Assembly (NCBI RefSeq): GCF_038007465.1
Contig: NZ_JBBOXF010000001.1
Location: 1,863,001 to 1,927,000, forward strand
DNA: 64,000 bases
DNA from: Sporosarcina sp. FSL K6-1508
Lineage (GTDB): Bacteria; Bacillota; Bacilli; Bacillales_A; Planococcaceae
Direction: 5' to 3'
Of the stretch, positions 39,724 through 49,050 are shown in pieces (the first letter of the stretch is position 1; the number at the start of each line of letters is the position of its first letter). The notes below the pieces were generated by a model. That model saw nothing but the letters and a program-made list of their open reading frames with translations. It ran no database searches and had not been told where the DNA came from. Position numbers and translations under genes: made by a program.

Positions 39724-40643
39724 AGGTATTGATAACTGGAGGGGCGGGGTTTATCGGCTCGCATATAGCTGAGGAATTGCTTGCCCATAATTATGAAATC
39801 ATAGTAGTCGATAATTTGAAATCAGGGAAGATAGAGAACCTTCCGGGGAAAATGAAGTTATACAATATGGACATAAACGATCGAGAAATGCAGTATGTAT
39901 TCGAACTTGAACAACCTCATATTGTTATACATCTGGCAGCACAAACTTCAGTTGTTGCTTCAATGGAGGACCCACTTGCAGATTTTCAAGCGAATACAGC
40001 AACGACCGTTAAACTTTTACATTTGTCTAAAATGAATGGCGTGAAAAAGTTCATCTTCGCATCTTCTGCAGCTGTATATGGCGAACCTTTCATTTTACCT
40101 GTTGATGAAAACCATACAATTAACCCGCAATCATTTTACGCAGTATCTAAATATGCTGCAGAAAATTATATTCGCTCCTATGAAGAGTTGTATGGGTTGG
40201 AAAGTTGTATATTACGTTTTTCAAATGTCTATGGATCTAGGCAACAGGCAGGGGGAGAAGGAGGAGTTGTATCTACTTTCATCTCCAGGATGTTGCGGGA
40301 TGAGGGAGTATGTATTTATGGCGGAAGTCAAACGAGGGACTTTATCTATGTAAAGGATGTTGCAATCGCTTGCCGGAAATCTCTTGAACCAGGCTTGAAA
40401 GGTTTTTTTAATATCAGTTCGAATACGGAAACAACGATTAAGGAACTGTTTATGGTTATTGCTGATAAAACGTTATCATCTACAAAACCTCAATTTAAAT
40501 CACTTCGCCCTGCAGAAATAGTGAGAAGTGTCCTCAACAATGAAAAAGCTCGTTCTGAACTAATGTGGAACGTTAGTTATCCGCTATCTATTGGGCTTGA
40601 TGAAACAATCAGTTATTATTCGACTTTACTTAACTACAGATAA
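39720..40643 (+). CDS. NAD-dependent nucleotide-sugar epimerase/dehydratase (GalE-like)
   Basis: A 307-residue short-chain extended dehydrogenase acting on a UDP-sugar. The NAD-binding motif is TGGAGFIGSHIAEEL (residues 6-20). The catalytic set is Ser-Ser in FASSAAVYGEP and Tyr-x-x-x-Lys in FYAVSKYAAE. The substrate-side block RFSNVYGSRQQAGGEGGVVS resembles UDP-glucose or UDP-N-acetylglucosamine 4-epimerases. It probably supplies a sugar donor for the neighbouring transferase. The ATG overlaps the previous stop (ATGA), and the 5' part of the upstream gene supplies GGGAAGAGG as ribosome-binding site. Confidence 0.9.
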   Translation: MKVLITGGAGFIGSHIAEELLAHNYEIIVVDNLKSGKIENLPGKMKLYNMDINDREMQYVFELEQPHIVIHLAAQTSVVASMEDPLADFQANTATTVKLLHLSKMNGVKKFIFASSAAVYGEPFILPVDENHTINPQSFYAVSKYAAENYIRSYEELYGLESCILRFSNVYGSRQQAGGEGGVVSTFISRMLRDEGVCIYGGSQTRDFIYVKDVAIACRKSLEPGLKGFFNISSNTETTIKELFMVIADKTLSSTKPQFKSLRPAEIVRSVLNNEKARSELMWNVSYPLSIGLDETISYYSTLLNYR

Positions 40644-40658
40644 GTGGGGGTAAAGAAG

Positions 40659-42332
40659 GTGGAATTAGTATGGATTACAAAGAGAGAGCAGTTACAACAA
40701 TATCGCGCTGATTGGTCTCTAATATTAGAAAAAAATCAGAATACGAATCCATTTATCGAATTTGATTGGATCAATGAATGGTGGAGACATTTAGGGATTG
40801 ATAGCCAAGTGGAAATAATAGCGGTACTACAAGAAAATAAACCCGTTGCATTTTTCCCCTTTCTTTATAAAAGAAGCTGGCTCGGTTACAGATATAGCTT
40901 TATGGCTTTTGGACAGGCTAATTATATGGATTTTATAGTTTATGAAGATTTATTGGACAGTGTAATTGAAATTGTAGTTGATGAAGTCATCCGTTCCAGA
41001 AAAAATGTTGTATTTTACTTGCATGGTCTGCTTGAGAGCAAAAGTACCCCAAAGTCTTTGGAGTATTATTTACAAAAAAGAAAATTCGTTTTTTCCGTTC
41101 ATCGAGTAATCACTCCCTATATCGATCTCCAAAAGATAAAACTCGATGAATACATGCGGGAAAGGCAAAGATTACATCGGCTAGATAGAAGAGAAAAAAA
41201 ACTGCGGAGTATTGGAAATGTACGGGTGAGCCCAACTGAAATTTCGGAAATGGATTATATATTTAAACTACACAAAAAACAGTGGAAAAAAAAGCATGAT
41301 ACAAGTGGATTTACAAATGAAAAAGAAAAGGCCTTTTACCGCAGCCTTGCTTGTATTCAAGAAGGACCGATGAAAACTGAAATCGATTCTTTATATATAA
41401 ATAACACAATGATTGCTTTCAATTATGGATTCAACTGCCGAGGACGATTTTTAGGTTATGTATTAGGCTATGATAATGATTTTGAGGGTTTCAGTCCTGG
41501 TCGTATTCTTGAAAAAGAAAAAATATTGCAATGTAAATACAGCGACTATCAAACTTTTGATTTAAGCATTGGTTACGAAACATATAAATTTGATTGGAAT
41601 ACGGATGTCGATTATACGAGAAAAATGATTTTTTCGTCGGACACTATTAGTGCAAATACTTCGCGGATTTTTTTATCGGTGAAGGAAACCATTATAGAAC
41701 GTATTAAGAAAAACCATAAACTTGTATTATTTAAGCGAAATAAAATTGGAAAACTAGTGTATATCTTTAGGAACTTATTTAATAAAAATGAGATGAAAAG
41801 TATTTGGAGTGAATTTAAAGAAATGGTGATTCGAGGGGGAAAATATGTACACGAATGTAACCATTATCTTGTGTATAAGATTGAAAGAACGGCTATTAAC
41901 GATTTATCCAGGGCAGATGTTTTTGTTGAATTGACATTAGCAGATGCATTAAAAGACCCGGTAATCTCCAAGTTCCACATGAAGGAAATTTGCCGGAAGA
42001 TATACGGAGGATATAGAGGGTATTATCCTAATGGAAGTTTGTCTAATGAAAATATATTTTGGACAAATGAAAAGGTGCTTCGAATCGATTCTATCTCCTA
42101 TATCGAAAACTTTCGAAAAAACTCCGTCTATATACAGAATTGGAATAAAAGTAACTTTGCAGATGTATGCTCATTCGTAAAAAGAAGCAGCAAGGCAAGA
42201 ATGCTCTATGTAACGATTAAGGATGTTTCTCAACAAGATAGTACGGCCTTGAAAGATATGGGTTTTACTCTTTGTAAAAAAATTAGTAAAAGAACTTTTT
42301 TTGGCGTTAGTAAACAACAAATCACAGAGTGA
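40659..42332 (+). CDS. CelD/BcsL-type GNAT acyltransferase-like protein
   Basis: A cytoplasmic protein of 557 residues (from GTG 40659 behind GGGGGTAAAG; the longer frame starts at GTG 40644). The first 330 residues form the CelD/BcsL-FemAB-like acyltransferase module: NPFIEFDWINEWWRHLG, then MRERQRLHRLDRREKKLRSI and YVLGYDNDFEGFSPGRILEK, ending FDLSIGYETYKFDW. The last 200 residues are a second acyltransferase-like region that I cannot assign. Such proteins modify sugars or aminosugars of exopolysaccharides with acyl or aminoacyl groups. It overlaps the next acyltransferase gene, so the two may act in a pair. Confidence 0.75.
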   Translation: MELVWITKREQLQQYRADWSLILEKNQNTNPFIEFDWINEWWRHLGIDSQVEIIAVLQENKPVAFFPFLYKRSWLGYRYSFMAFGQANYMDFIVYEDLLDSVIEIVVDEVIRSRKNVVFYLHGLLESKSTPKSLEYYLQKRKFVFSVHRVITPYIDLQKIKLDEYMRERQRLHRLDRREKKLRSIGNVRVSPTEISEMDYIFKLHKKQWKKKHDTSGFTNEKEKAFYRSLACIQEGPMKTEIDSLYINNTMIAFNYGFNCRGRFLGYVLGYDNDFEGFSPGRILEKEKILQCKYSDYQTFDLSIGYETYKFDWNTDVDYTRKMIFSSDTISANTSRIFLSVKETIIERIKKNHKLVLFKRNKIGKLVYIFRNLFNKNEMKSIWSEFKEMVIRGGKYVHECNHYLVYKIERTAINDLSRADVFVELTLADALKDPVISKFHMKEICRKIYGGYRGYYPNGSLSNENIFWTNEKVLRIDSISYIENFRKNSVYIQNWNKSNFADVCSFVKRSSKARMLYVTIKDVSQQDSTALKDMGFTLCKKISKRTFFGVSKQQITE

Positions 42333-43119
42333 AATCTGGGAGGCGAAAACTATTATTACAATTGAAAGAAAAGTCATGCGTGTGAATATCAAAACATGTT
42401 ATTTCGCGAGTGAGACTATTCAGCCAGGTTCTAATGTTCAATTGATTGGCTATTCCCATTCCTTTATTCCGAAGAGTGAACTTAGAAGCTTCGATACCAT
42501 ACAAATCGATTTGTCGAAAGATGAAAATATATTACTCATGGAAATGCATAAAACAACTCGAAGACAGATTAGAAGTGCATTAGATTTGGATTTGAAGCAT
42601 ATTGTTATTGATAATCCCTCAGATCAGGAATTGACGAAATTCCAAGACTTTTATAATCGATTTGCGAAAAATAAACAAACACACACATGTAATTCATATC
42701 ACATGCAAACAATGAAGCTTCTCCGTGAGAAACAAGCTTTGGTACTTACGTATATGCAAGATAAAGAGGAAAATGTTCTTTGTTACCGTATTTACTTGAC
42801 AGATGGAATTATTGCGATGAATTTGTATTCTGCGTCCCATTTTCGAATGGTAGACAGTCCAGAGGTGAAGAGGATTCTGAGCCAGGCAAACCGACTCCTT
42901 ATATGGCAGAGCATTATCTGGTTTAAAGATAAGGGCAACCTGTTATATGACATGGGGGGATTATCAGACAATGAAAACATACGCAGATTTAAAATAGGGT
43001 TCGGGGGAGAAATTGTTCCCGTCTTTTCAGGTTATGAAGCACGATCTAACTTAGCGAAAGTTATTTTGAAGCTCAGAAGTTGGAAATTAGCTTCTGCCAC
43101 TAGTAGAGGGATACAGTGA
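42301..43119 (+). CDS. FemAB-like/GNAT acyltransferase
   Basis: A 272-residue protein with the signature TTRRQIRSALDLDLKH (about residues 76-91) and the closing motif LLYDMGGLSDNENIRRFKIG, followed by FGGEIVPVFSGYE. This order is usual for FemAB/PEP-CTERM-associated and CelD-like acyltransferases. Its partner is encoded directly upstream. The start is uncertain: TTG 42301 overlaps the previous gene by 32 bases, while ATG 42376 starts at MRVNIKTC. A GGGAGG lies between them (42338-42343) with no good start at normal distance. The gene shares four bases (GTGA) with the deacetylase gene. Confidence 0.72.
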   Translation: MALVNNKSQSEIWEAKTIITIERKVMRVNIKTCYFASETIQPGSNVQLIGYSHSFIPKSELRSFDTIQIDLSKDENILLMEMHKTTRRQIRSALDLDLKHIVIDNPSDQELTKFQDFYNRFAKNKQTHTCNSYHMQTMKLLREKQALVLTYMQDKEENVLCYRIYLTDGIIAMNLYSASHFRMVDSPEVKRILSQANRLLIWQSIIWFKDKGNLLYDMGGLSDNENIRRFKIGFGGEIVPVFSGYEARSNLAKVILKLRSWKLASATSRGIQ

Positions 43120-44108
43120 CGAAACAAGGGGTTTTTATCATTTCTCTTGATTTTGAATTGAATTGGGGAGTGCATGATGTTTTTTCATTGGAAAAATATA
43201 AGGAGAATATAAGTGGTGGCAGAGTAGCTATTCCGCGAATGCTAGAGCTATTCAAGCAATTTAATATCCATGCAACCTGGGCGACAGTAGGTATGCTATG
43301 TTTTGATACAAAGAAGGAGTTATTGGCCAATCTGCCATTCATTCGTCCAACCTATCAGAACTTAAGTTTTTCCCCTTATGAAAAACTGCATGCAGTGGGG
43401 CTAGATGAAGAACAGGATCCTTATCATTTTGGTTTGTCCTTAGTTCGGAAAATTGCTAGCACTCAATACCAGGAAATAGGGACGCATACATTTTCACATT
43501 ACTATTGCCTTGAAAAGGGGCAGGACGCTAAGCAGTTTGAAACAGACTTGACTACGTCAATCAAGGCATGTAGCTTCAATGGACAGCCGATCCGTTCGCT
43601 TGTCTTCCCACGAAATCAGTTGAATAAAAGTTACTTGCAAATTTGTAGAAGTGCTGGAATCGATAGCTTTCGGGGGAATGAAGAGAGTTGGATTTATAAA
43701 GCAAGCCGTTACGAAAGCCAAAGTCGAATGAAAAGGATGCTTCGCTTGCTTGATTGCTATATAAATATTTCTGGGCAACATACGTACCCCATGGATACCG
43801 TCGAACGAGAACCGCTTGTCAACCTGCGCTCCAGCAGGTTCTTAAGACCTTTCAGTCAGCCATTGAAAGCACTAGAGCCACTCCGATTACGCAGGATTAA
43901 GAAAGGAATCGAATATGCTGCACGAAATGGTGAAGTCTATCATTTATGGTGGCATCCCCATAACTTTGGCAAGTATACGGACGAAAACCTAGCCTTTCTA
44001 ACAGAAATTCTTCAAGTTGTTTCAGATATGAGAGAGAAGTATGGTTTTCAAAGCATGAATATGGGAGAGGCATCAACATTAATTGCGGCACTTCGATATA
44101 AAGAGTAA
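43116..44108 (+). CDS. NodB-fold polysaccharide deacetylase
   Basis: A 330-residue enzyme predicted to remove acetyl groups from N-acetylated sugars of the polysaccharide. Motifs in order: FIISLDFELNWGV with the catalytic Asp (about residues 7-19), then ATWATVGMLC, EIGTHTFSHYYC with the two metal histidines, RSLVFPRNQLNKSY, and the final WWHPHNFG. GTG 43116 overlaps the stop of the acyltransferase gene. A strong terminator follows, so this is the end of the locus. No signal peptide is visible, which suggests action at the cytoplasmic side or on lipid-linked precursors. Confidence 0.88.
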   Translation: MTKQGVFIISLDFELNWGVHDVFSLEKYKENISGGRVAIPRMLELFKQFNIHATWATVGMLCFDTKKELLANLPFIRPTYQNLSFSPYEKLHAVGLDEEQDPYHFGLSLVRKIASTQYQEIGTHTFSHYYCLEKGQDAKQFETDLTTSIKACSFNGQPIRSLVFPRNQLNKSYLQICRSAGIDSFRGNEESWIYKASRYESQSRMKRMLRLLDCYINISGQHTYPMDTVEREPLVNLRSSRFLRPFSQPLKALEPLRLRRIKKGIEYAARNGEVYHLWWHPHNFGKYTDENLAFLTEILQVVSDMREKYGFQSMNMGEASTLIAALRYKE

Positions 44109-44145
44109 AGCCAAGACCGAGCATATGACTCGGCCTTGGCTTTTT
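44108..44145 (+). terminator. terminator closing the polysaccharide locus
   Basis: AAGCCAAGACCGAG pairs with CTCGGCCTTGGCTT (one mismatch) around the loop CATATGA and is followed by TTTAAA. It lies between convergent genes and probably serves both strands. Confidence 0.88.
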
Positions 44146-44148
44146 AAA

Positions 44149-45666
44149 TCATTTTTTCTTTTTCTTATCATAAGGTCTGACCATTAATCCCATCTCTTTA
44201 CGTTCTTGATCAAGGGCTTTATAGAACGAGATCATCATGAAAATGATGACGAAAGAAAAGGGAAGTGCGGCGATGATCAATGCATTCTGGAGTGCGTTCA
44301 GTCCGTTGGCAGAAAGAAGGATGGTCGCGACTGCCGCTTGAGCGATACCCCAAGTTAATTTTACGATGTTTTTCGGATTAAGGGATCCAAATGTTGTTTG
44401 CATACCGAGTACAAATGTAGCCGAGTCCGCAGATGTGATGAAAAAGATTGCAATGAGTATGATCGCTATAATCGACAGCATCATTGACATCGGCATCTGA
44501 TTGAAAACGGCGAAAAGCGTCTCTTCGGTTTGCAGACCGGATAGATCGGTGCCTTTCATTTGTACATCCATTGCAGTGGCACCGAAAACGGAAAACCAGA
44601 AAAAGCTAAGCAAAGTAGGCAATAGCAGGACACCGACTAGAAATTCCCGGATAGTCCGGCCGCGCGATACACGGGCAATGAATATGCCGACGAAAGGAGC
44701 CCAAGAAATCCACCAAGCCCAATAAAAAATCGTCCAATCATTAATCCAAGCACGGTCGCTGTCATTAAGCGGTGCAGCTCGGAAACTCATACGGGGCAAG
44801 TTTTGTAAGTAGGCACCAATCGTATCTGTAAATGTATTGAAGATTAACAAAGTAGGTCCGAGAACAACGACAAGCACAAGTAATACTACTGCGAGTACCA
44901 TATTAATGTTAGACAAATACTTTATCCCTTTTCCTATGCCAGACCAAGCAGAGGCAATAAATAAGATTGTTACAATCACGATAATTATTACTTGAACTGG
45001 GAAACTGATGGGTAAATCGAACAGATAGGCTAATCCGCCATTTATTTGAATGGCGCCAAATCCTAACGTTGTTGCAACCCCTACCACTGTCGCGAATACG
45101 GCGAGTACATTAATTAGCGTACCTAGTGAGCCATCCATCCGTTTACCGAAGAGCGGCTTTAATGTGGAGGAAATTAAACCGGGTTCACCCTTACGAAATT
45201 GGAAATAAGCAAGAGCCATAGCAACGACAGCGTAAATTGCCCATGCATGGATGCCCCAATGGAAGAAAGTGAAACGCATTGATTCACGGAAGGCAGCGTC
45301 GGTTCCAGGACTCTCCGTTGCTGGGTTAATGGCGAAATGGGATAAGGGTTCCGCTGCTCCCCAAAAGACTAGCCCGATCCCCATACCGGCCGAAAAGAGC
45401 ATAGCAAACCAGCTCATCCGGGAATACTCTGGTTTTTCATCAGCCTTACCGAGTGTGATTTGTCCCATCGGACTAACGATGAAGTACAAGCAGAACAATA
45501 CAATCCCGGTAACAACGAGTAAATAATACCAACCGAATGAGGAAGTGATGAAATCTTTCATGTTATTTGTTACACTTTCAAAGCTTGCGGGTGCAAAAGC
45601 ACCGTATGCAACTGCTAATATTACTAGTAAGACGGAAATCCAAAAAACGTTTGAAACCTTTTTCAT
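44149..45666 (-). CDS. opuD: glycine betaine transporter OpuD (BCCT family)
   Basis: A 505-residue sodium-coupled importer of betaine and related osmoprotectants with 12 membrane segments. Motifs: WFAMLFSAGMGIGLVFWGAA with the MGIGL glycine strip, and the tryptophan-rich helix 8 box YWAWWISWAPFVGIFIARVS. The N-terminal sequence SFGWYYLLVVTGIVLFCLYF closely resembles B. subtilis OpuD. The C-terminus is basic (DKKKKK), as in osmosensing members. It is monocistronic. The 326-base gap upstream (45667-45992) holds a terminator hairpin at 45803 and no gene. Confidence 0.93.
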   Translation of the reverse strand: MKKVSNVFWISVLLVILAVAYGAFAPASFESVTNNMKDFITSSFGWYYLLVVTGIVLFCLYFIVSPMGQITLGKADEKPEYSRMSWFAMLFSAGMGIGLVFWGAAEPLSHFAINPATESPGTDAAFRESMRFTFFHWGIHAWAIYAVVAMALAYFQFRKGEPGLISSTLKPLFGKRMDGSLGTLINVLAVFATVVGVATTLGFGAIQINGGLAYLFDLPISFPVQVIIIVIVTILFIASAWSGIGKGIKYLSNINMVLAVVLLVLVVVLGPTLLIFNTFTDTIGAYLQNLPRMSFRAAPLNDSDRAWINDWTIFYWAWWISWAPFVGIFIARVSRGRTIREFLVGVLLLPTLLSFFWFSVFGATAMDVQMKGTDLSGLQTEETLFAVFNQMPMSMMLSIIAIILIAIFFITSADSATFVLGMQTTFGSLNPKNIVKLTWGIAQAAVATILLSANGLNALQNALIIAALPFSFVIIFMMISFYKALDQERKEMGLMVRPYDKKKKK

Positions 45667-45802
45667 TCAATCACCTATGTTTCTTATGGGATTTTGTTGC
45701 AAGTCATTTAGATAAAGCTTGTCCATTTTTTATCATTACCATGCACACATTCCTACTTTCATACCCTTTAACTACGGTTGTTAAACAGTAGAAGTCCAAT
45801 GG

Positions 45803-45837
45803 AAAAACGATTTCATTGTTAAATGAAATCGTTTTTT
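45803..45837. terminator. bidirectional terminator-like hairpin upstream of opuD
   Basis: AAAAACGATTTCATT at 45803-45817 pairs with AATGAAATCGTTTTT at 45822-45836. T-runs follow on both strands. On the minus strand it would stop transcripts coming from the IS1182-type transposase before they reach opuD. Confidence 0.75.
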
Positions 45838-45927
45838 ATCGACTGTAGAGTTCAGGGTGGCAGTTACTAACTGAGAATGTACGACTAAATAATGTAACTA
45901 TATGAGTTAATTTCATAATTGCCGTTT

Positions 45928-47430
45928 TTAAAAATACGTGGAGTAACCCCTTAATGAAATTCAGTTTTTTAAAAAATAGAATTACGATTTAATTAGGCCG
46001 CTTGTAACGACTGTTGTTTCATTTCTACTCTAATCCGATCCGTGGCTAATCTTGAGGCATTATAAACAAGCGTCACCAATTGGAAGTGTAGTCTCGCTTT
46101 CTTTCCAGTTCGATGCCGGACATTAGTAAGGCCGAAGTATTCCTTTAAATATGCATTGACACGTTCAACGGCTGTACGTTCTTTGTACAGTTCAGTCCAT
46201 CTTTTTGACCCTCTCGCTGGGGAAGTGTATTTCCGGATATCCACGGACTGCCTGATTTTATACGTCTTCTGACAAAGTGAATCATGTTGTAATGGGCAAG
46301 TTGCACATTCTTTTGGTCGGGTATATTTCAGCGTGCTGTATGTCGCGTCAAAACTGTCGTAACGATAGGAATGTTCCAGGACGCATGTTGGCGCGAAGTG
46401 GGCATCGTATCCAATTACCTCTCCTTCACCGCGAGGATTATAAGGAATGACGGCTTGTAAGTTTTGATCTATTGCTTGCTGATAAACCGCTTTAAAATCA
46501 TAACATGCATCGAAAAGACCTGCGGTAAATAAATCCGGAAGATCCTGTTCAATCTTTTTTAATAATGGAATCGCTGCTTTTCCATCATTTAGATTACCTG
46601 ATGTCATCAGCCCCGCAAGAATATATTGACTCTTTGTGCTGACAGCTAAGTGGGCTTTGTAACCGAACCATGAAAAGTTTTTCCCATCACTGTTTTTCTT
46701 GATTCCCCACTTTGGATCGATCGGGGCCTCTGTATATAACGTTTCCACAGATTCGGATAGTTGGTGAACAATCTCTTTTTCATAAATCGAGCGTGTTGCT
46801 TCTTCGACTTGTTTGTCCTTCAACCATTGTTCATGTTCTGCTTTCGGTTTACGTCCCCGCTTTTTCGGTGCAGGTTTTTCTTTCTTTTCCGATGGCCAAG
46901 CGCGATCTCGCGCTTCAAAATGAGTTGCGTCAATGGCGATGTTTTCTTCAGTAATATATCCTTCATCAATCGCAAGCAGAAGGAGTTCATCATGCACGCG
47001 TACCATCGCATCTGATTCACTAATCAGTCCAATCATTCGTGAATAAGATACTTCGGATGGGACCGTATCCGAATGGAGAAAGCCACAGTCATATCGAAAA
47101 AAAGGGTCATTTCCAAGACGTTTCACAAGGTCCTTCACCGTCGGAATTCGCTCCACCACACGAGCGATTAACGAATAGACCATGGCCCCATAATTTAATT
47201 CTCTCGGCGCACCTACATTTGTGTTTTTATCGAACAAAGTCCAGACAGGTTCAAGGTTTATCGTTGAAAAAATGGCGTTAAAACGATGGGTAGGTTCAAT
47301 ATCATATAGTTCATGCATGTCAAAAAGGCTTTGTTGTCGTACAATAGACATAGGGGTATCTCTCCAGTCTGTAATGTTTGTTGTGGTGACTACATTATAC
47401 AAGACTTGGGGAGGTACTCTATTTTTAATG
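45928..47430 (-). mobile_element. IS1182-type insertion sequence (about 1.5 kb)
   Basis: The transposase gene is flanked by imperfect inverted ends: TTTAAAAATACGTGGAGTAA then CCCC at about 45926-45950, and the complement of CATTAAAAATAGAGTACCTC then CCC at about 47409-47430. The ends are estimated by eye and a target duplication could not be confirmed. A composite repeat starts about 47 bases beyond the right end. Confidence 0.7.
45993..47351 (-). CDS. IS1182-family DDE transposase
   Basis: A 452-residue transposase of the IS1182/IS4-like group. The start MSIVRQQSLFDMHELYDIEP at 47351 is preferred over the upstream ATG at 47402. The N-terminal domain has LNYGAMVYSLIARVVERIPT. The catalytic residues are in NIAIDATHFEARDRAW (Asp), FTAGLFDACYDFKAVY (Asp) and YKERTAVERVNAYLKEYFGL (Glu). 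A zinc-like CPLQHDSLC-containing segment follows the second Asp. A basic insert (KPAPKKRGRKPK) sits between the first two. The frame is intact. Confidence 0.9.
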   Translation of the reverse strand: MSIVRQQSLFDMHELYDIEPTHRFNAIFSTINLEPVWTLFDKNTNVGAPRELNYGAMVYSLIARVVERIPTVKDLVKRLGNDPFFRYDCGFLHSDTVPSEVSYSRMIGLISESDAMVRVHDELLLLAIDEGYITEENIAIDATHFEARDRAWPSEKKEKPAPKKRGRKPKAEHEQWLKDKQVEEATRSIYEKEIVHQLSESVETLYTEAPIDPKWGIKKNSDGKNFSWFGYKAHLAVSTKSQYILAGLMTSGNLNDGKAAIPLLKKIEQDLPDLFTAGLFDACYDFKAVYQQAIDQNLQAVIPYNPRGEGEVIGYDAHFAPTCVLEHSYRYDSFDATYSTLKYTRPKECATCPLQHDSLCQKTYKIRQSVDIRKYTSPARGSKRWTELYKERTAVERVNAYLKEYFGLTNVRHRTGKKARLHFQLVTLVYNASRLATDRIRVEMKQQSLQAA

Positions 47431-47477
47431 TCTAGAAAGCATTGGTGCGTATGGGCTGAGAATTATGAAATTAACTC

Positions 47478-47886
47478 ATATATGTTGAATTAAAGAATCC
47501 CATTGAATCTGCTGTAGCGCTCAATAATGGGAGAGTTGTAATTCGGAGTGTGGATTTTAGATCACTTGGCGCTTTGGGGATGCCTTTCGCCGTAAGCCTG
47601 GATTAGCGCTTCGCATCCAGTCTTACGGCTTCGGCGACCCCTTTGCCGCGCCTGCGCTAGGTTATTCATTATCGAGAGAAATGTGATTTTGGGGTGTATA
47701 TGCCGAGATTATAATGTGATTACTAGTTGATACAATATAAATTGAAATAAAGAATTCCCCTGAACCGCTGTGGCGCTAGGGGAAGCTACCCGGTGTCCAG
47801 TTACTGACACAATTCACGTCCTCCGAATTATGATAGCAACTGGTATCGAATAGCGCCAACGCTATATCAATATGTTCAACGTATCA
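47478..47886 (-). repeat. composite interspersed repeat, copy 4 (modules C-B in reverse, A missing)
   Basis: CATATATGTTGAATTAAAG opens module C, with GGAGAGTTGTAATTCGGAG and the CGCCGTAAGCCTGG hairpin. The B junction at about 47735 reads TAAATTGAAATAAAGAATTC, followed by GCTACCCGGTGTCCAG and GTTCAACGTATC at the end. It stops two bases before the stop codon of the repeat-protein gene, which is on the minus strand. Confidence 0.85.
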
Positions 47887-47888
47887 AT

Positions 47889-48830
47889 TTAAAAACAAGA
47901 GAATTTGTCGATTCGATTAAGGTCGATGCCCATGTATTCCCATCTTCTTTGTCTATTGCGCCATCTGTAGCCTGCAACAGAGGTTCTTCCGACAAATACA
48001 GGGAAAAACCAAAAACCTTGTCTTCTCGATAACCAGACGTAAGTTTGACGGTAGAGACAGCCGCGGATTGCACCTGGATCTACTGCGAACAATTGAGTAC
48101 TAGGATAAGCGGGAACGGTGTTTGGCGGAGGAGATGATGGACCTTGTTGGCCGCCTTGTTGGCCCGGCGGATGTCCTGGAGGTCCAAATCCTGGCATTCC
48201 TTGCCCCGGCGGATGTCCTGGAGGCCCAAATCCCGGCATTCCTTGGCCCGGCGGACGTCCTGGAGGTCCAAATCCTGGCATTCCTTGGCCCGGCGGACGT
48301 CCTGGAGGTCCGAATCCCGGCATTCCTTGACCAGGTGGAGGTCCCGGAGGCCCAAATCCCGGCATCCCTTGGCCCGGCGGTCTTCCCGGTGGTCCAAATC
48401 CTGGAGCTCCTTGTCCGGGCGGTCGTCCTGGTGGATTAAGCCCTTGCATACCATGCCCCGGTTGAAAAGCAAACATTTCCTGCTCCGGCATCCTTTGCTC
48501 CGGCGAAAAGTTTTGCATATCGTATCCTGACATCCCTTGGTCCGACGAAAAGTTTTGCATATCAAATCCTGACATCCCTTGGTCCGATGAAAAGTCTTGC
48601 ATATCGTAGCCTACCATCCCTTGCACCGGCGGAAACCCTTGCGTTTCGAATCCTGACATTTCTTGCCCTCGTGGAAAGTCTTGCATACCTTGTTCCAGCA
48701 TACCCATTCCAGGTGGCCATCCAGCAGACGCATATCCCGGTGTATCTTGTGCCGGATTTCCCTCATATCCTTCAGGTAATCTAGGGAACCATTGCGGCTC
48801 TTCTTGCCCATCTGGTTGCATGTTTACCAT
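47889..48830 (-). CDS. Gly/Pro-rich 14-residue-repeat protein, possible spore-surface protein
   Basis: A 313-residue low-complexity protein. ATG 48830 is chosen because AAGGAGTG precedes it, nine codons after the first in-frame ATG. About residues 50-230 are roughly 13 tandem 14-residue repeats. Early repeats read DMQNFSSDQGMSGY. Later ones read GPPGRPPGQGMPGF, with the QGM-x-G-F core shared by both blocks. A conserved C-terminal domain of about 55 residues follows, rich in Arg, Trp and aromatic residues (CLYRQTYVWLSRRQGFWFFP, then GRTSVAGYRWR and GIDLNRIDKF). No signal peptide is seen. Architecture suggests a spore coat or crust component. That function is inference. Confidence 0.75.
   Translation of the reverse strand: MVNMQPDGQEEPQWFPRLPEGYEGNPAQDTPGYASAGWPPGMGMLEQGMQDFPRGQEMSGFETQGFPPVQGMVGYDMQDFSSDQGMSGFDMQNFSSDQGMSGYDMQNFSPEQRMPEQEMFAFQPGHGMQGLNPPGRPPGQGAPGFGPPGRPPGQGMPGFGPPGPPPGQGMPGFGPPGRPPGQGMPGFGPPGRPPGQGMPGFGPPGHPPGQGMPGFGPPGHPPGQQGGQQGPSSPPPNTVPAYPSTQLFAVDPGAIRGCLYRQTYVWLSRRQGFWFFPVFVGRTSVAGYRWRNRQRRWEYMGIDLNRIDKFSCF
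48165..48430 (-). repeat. 42-bp coding tandem repeats
   Basis: About six near-identical 42-base units, each with TTGGCCCGGCGGACGTCCTG and GGTCCAAATCCTGGCATTCC (plus-strand reading), encode the GPPGRPPGQGMPGF repeats. The local GC content is far above that of the neighbours. The number of units is likely to vary between strains. Confidence 0.9.
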
Positions 48831-49050
48831 TCGTTCACTCCTTCCAAGCGATTCCATCTATCCTATGCAACAATGGGTGAAAAGGAATGTACTTTATTTT
48901 CACACGAACTTTTTTAAAATTTAGAGGTCTTTAGTATATGTAAATGAAAACGATTGAAAACGATGAAAAATAAGGGGAATGTGGTTATCTAGGACCATCA
49001 GCGAATCAAAATTTTTCTGGGCTGCTAGTGATGAGAGCATAAATCGCCAA

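Noticed and set aside
45251..45791. Plus-strand ORFs opposite opuD
   Set aside because: Shadows of the opuD coding sequence; no ribosome-binding sites and no protein-like pattern.
48118..48530. ORFs of 70-128 codons on the plus strand opposite the repeat-protein gene
   Set aside because: They result from the GC-rich 42-base units being open in several frames. The minus-strand frame has the ribosome-binding site, a unique C-terminal domain and full length.
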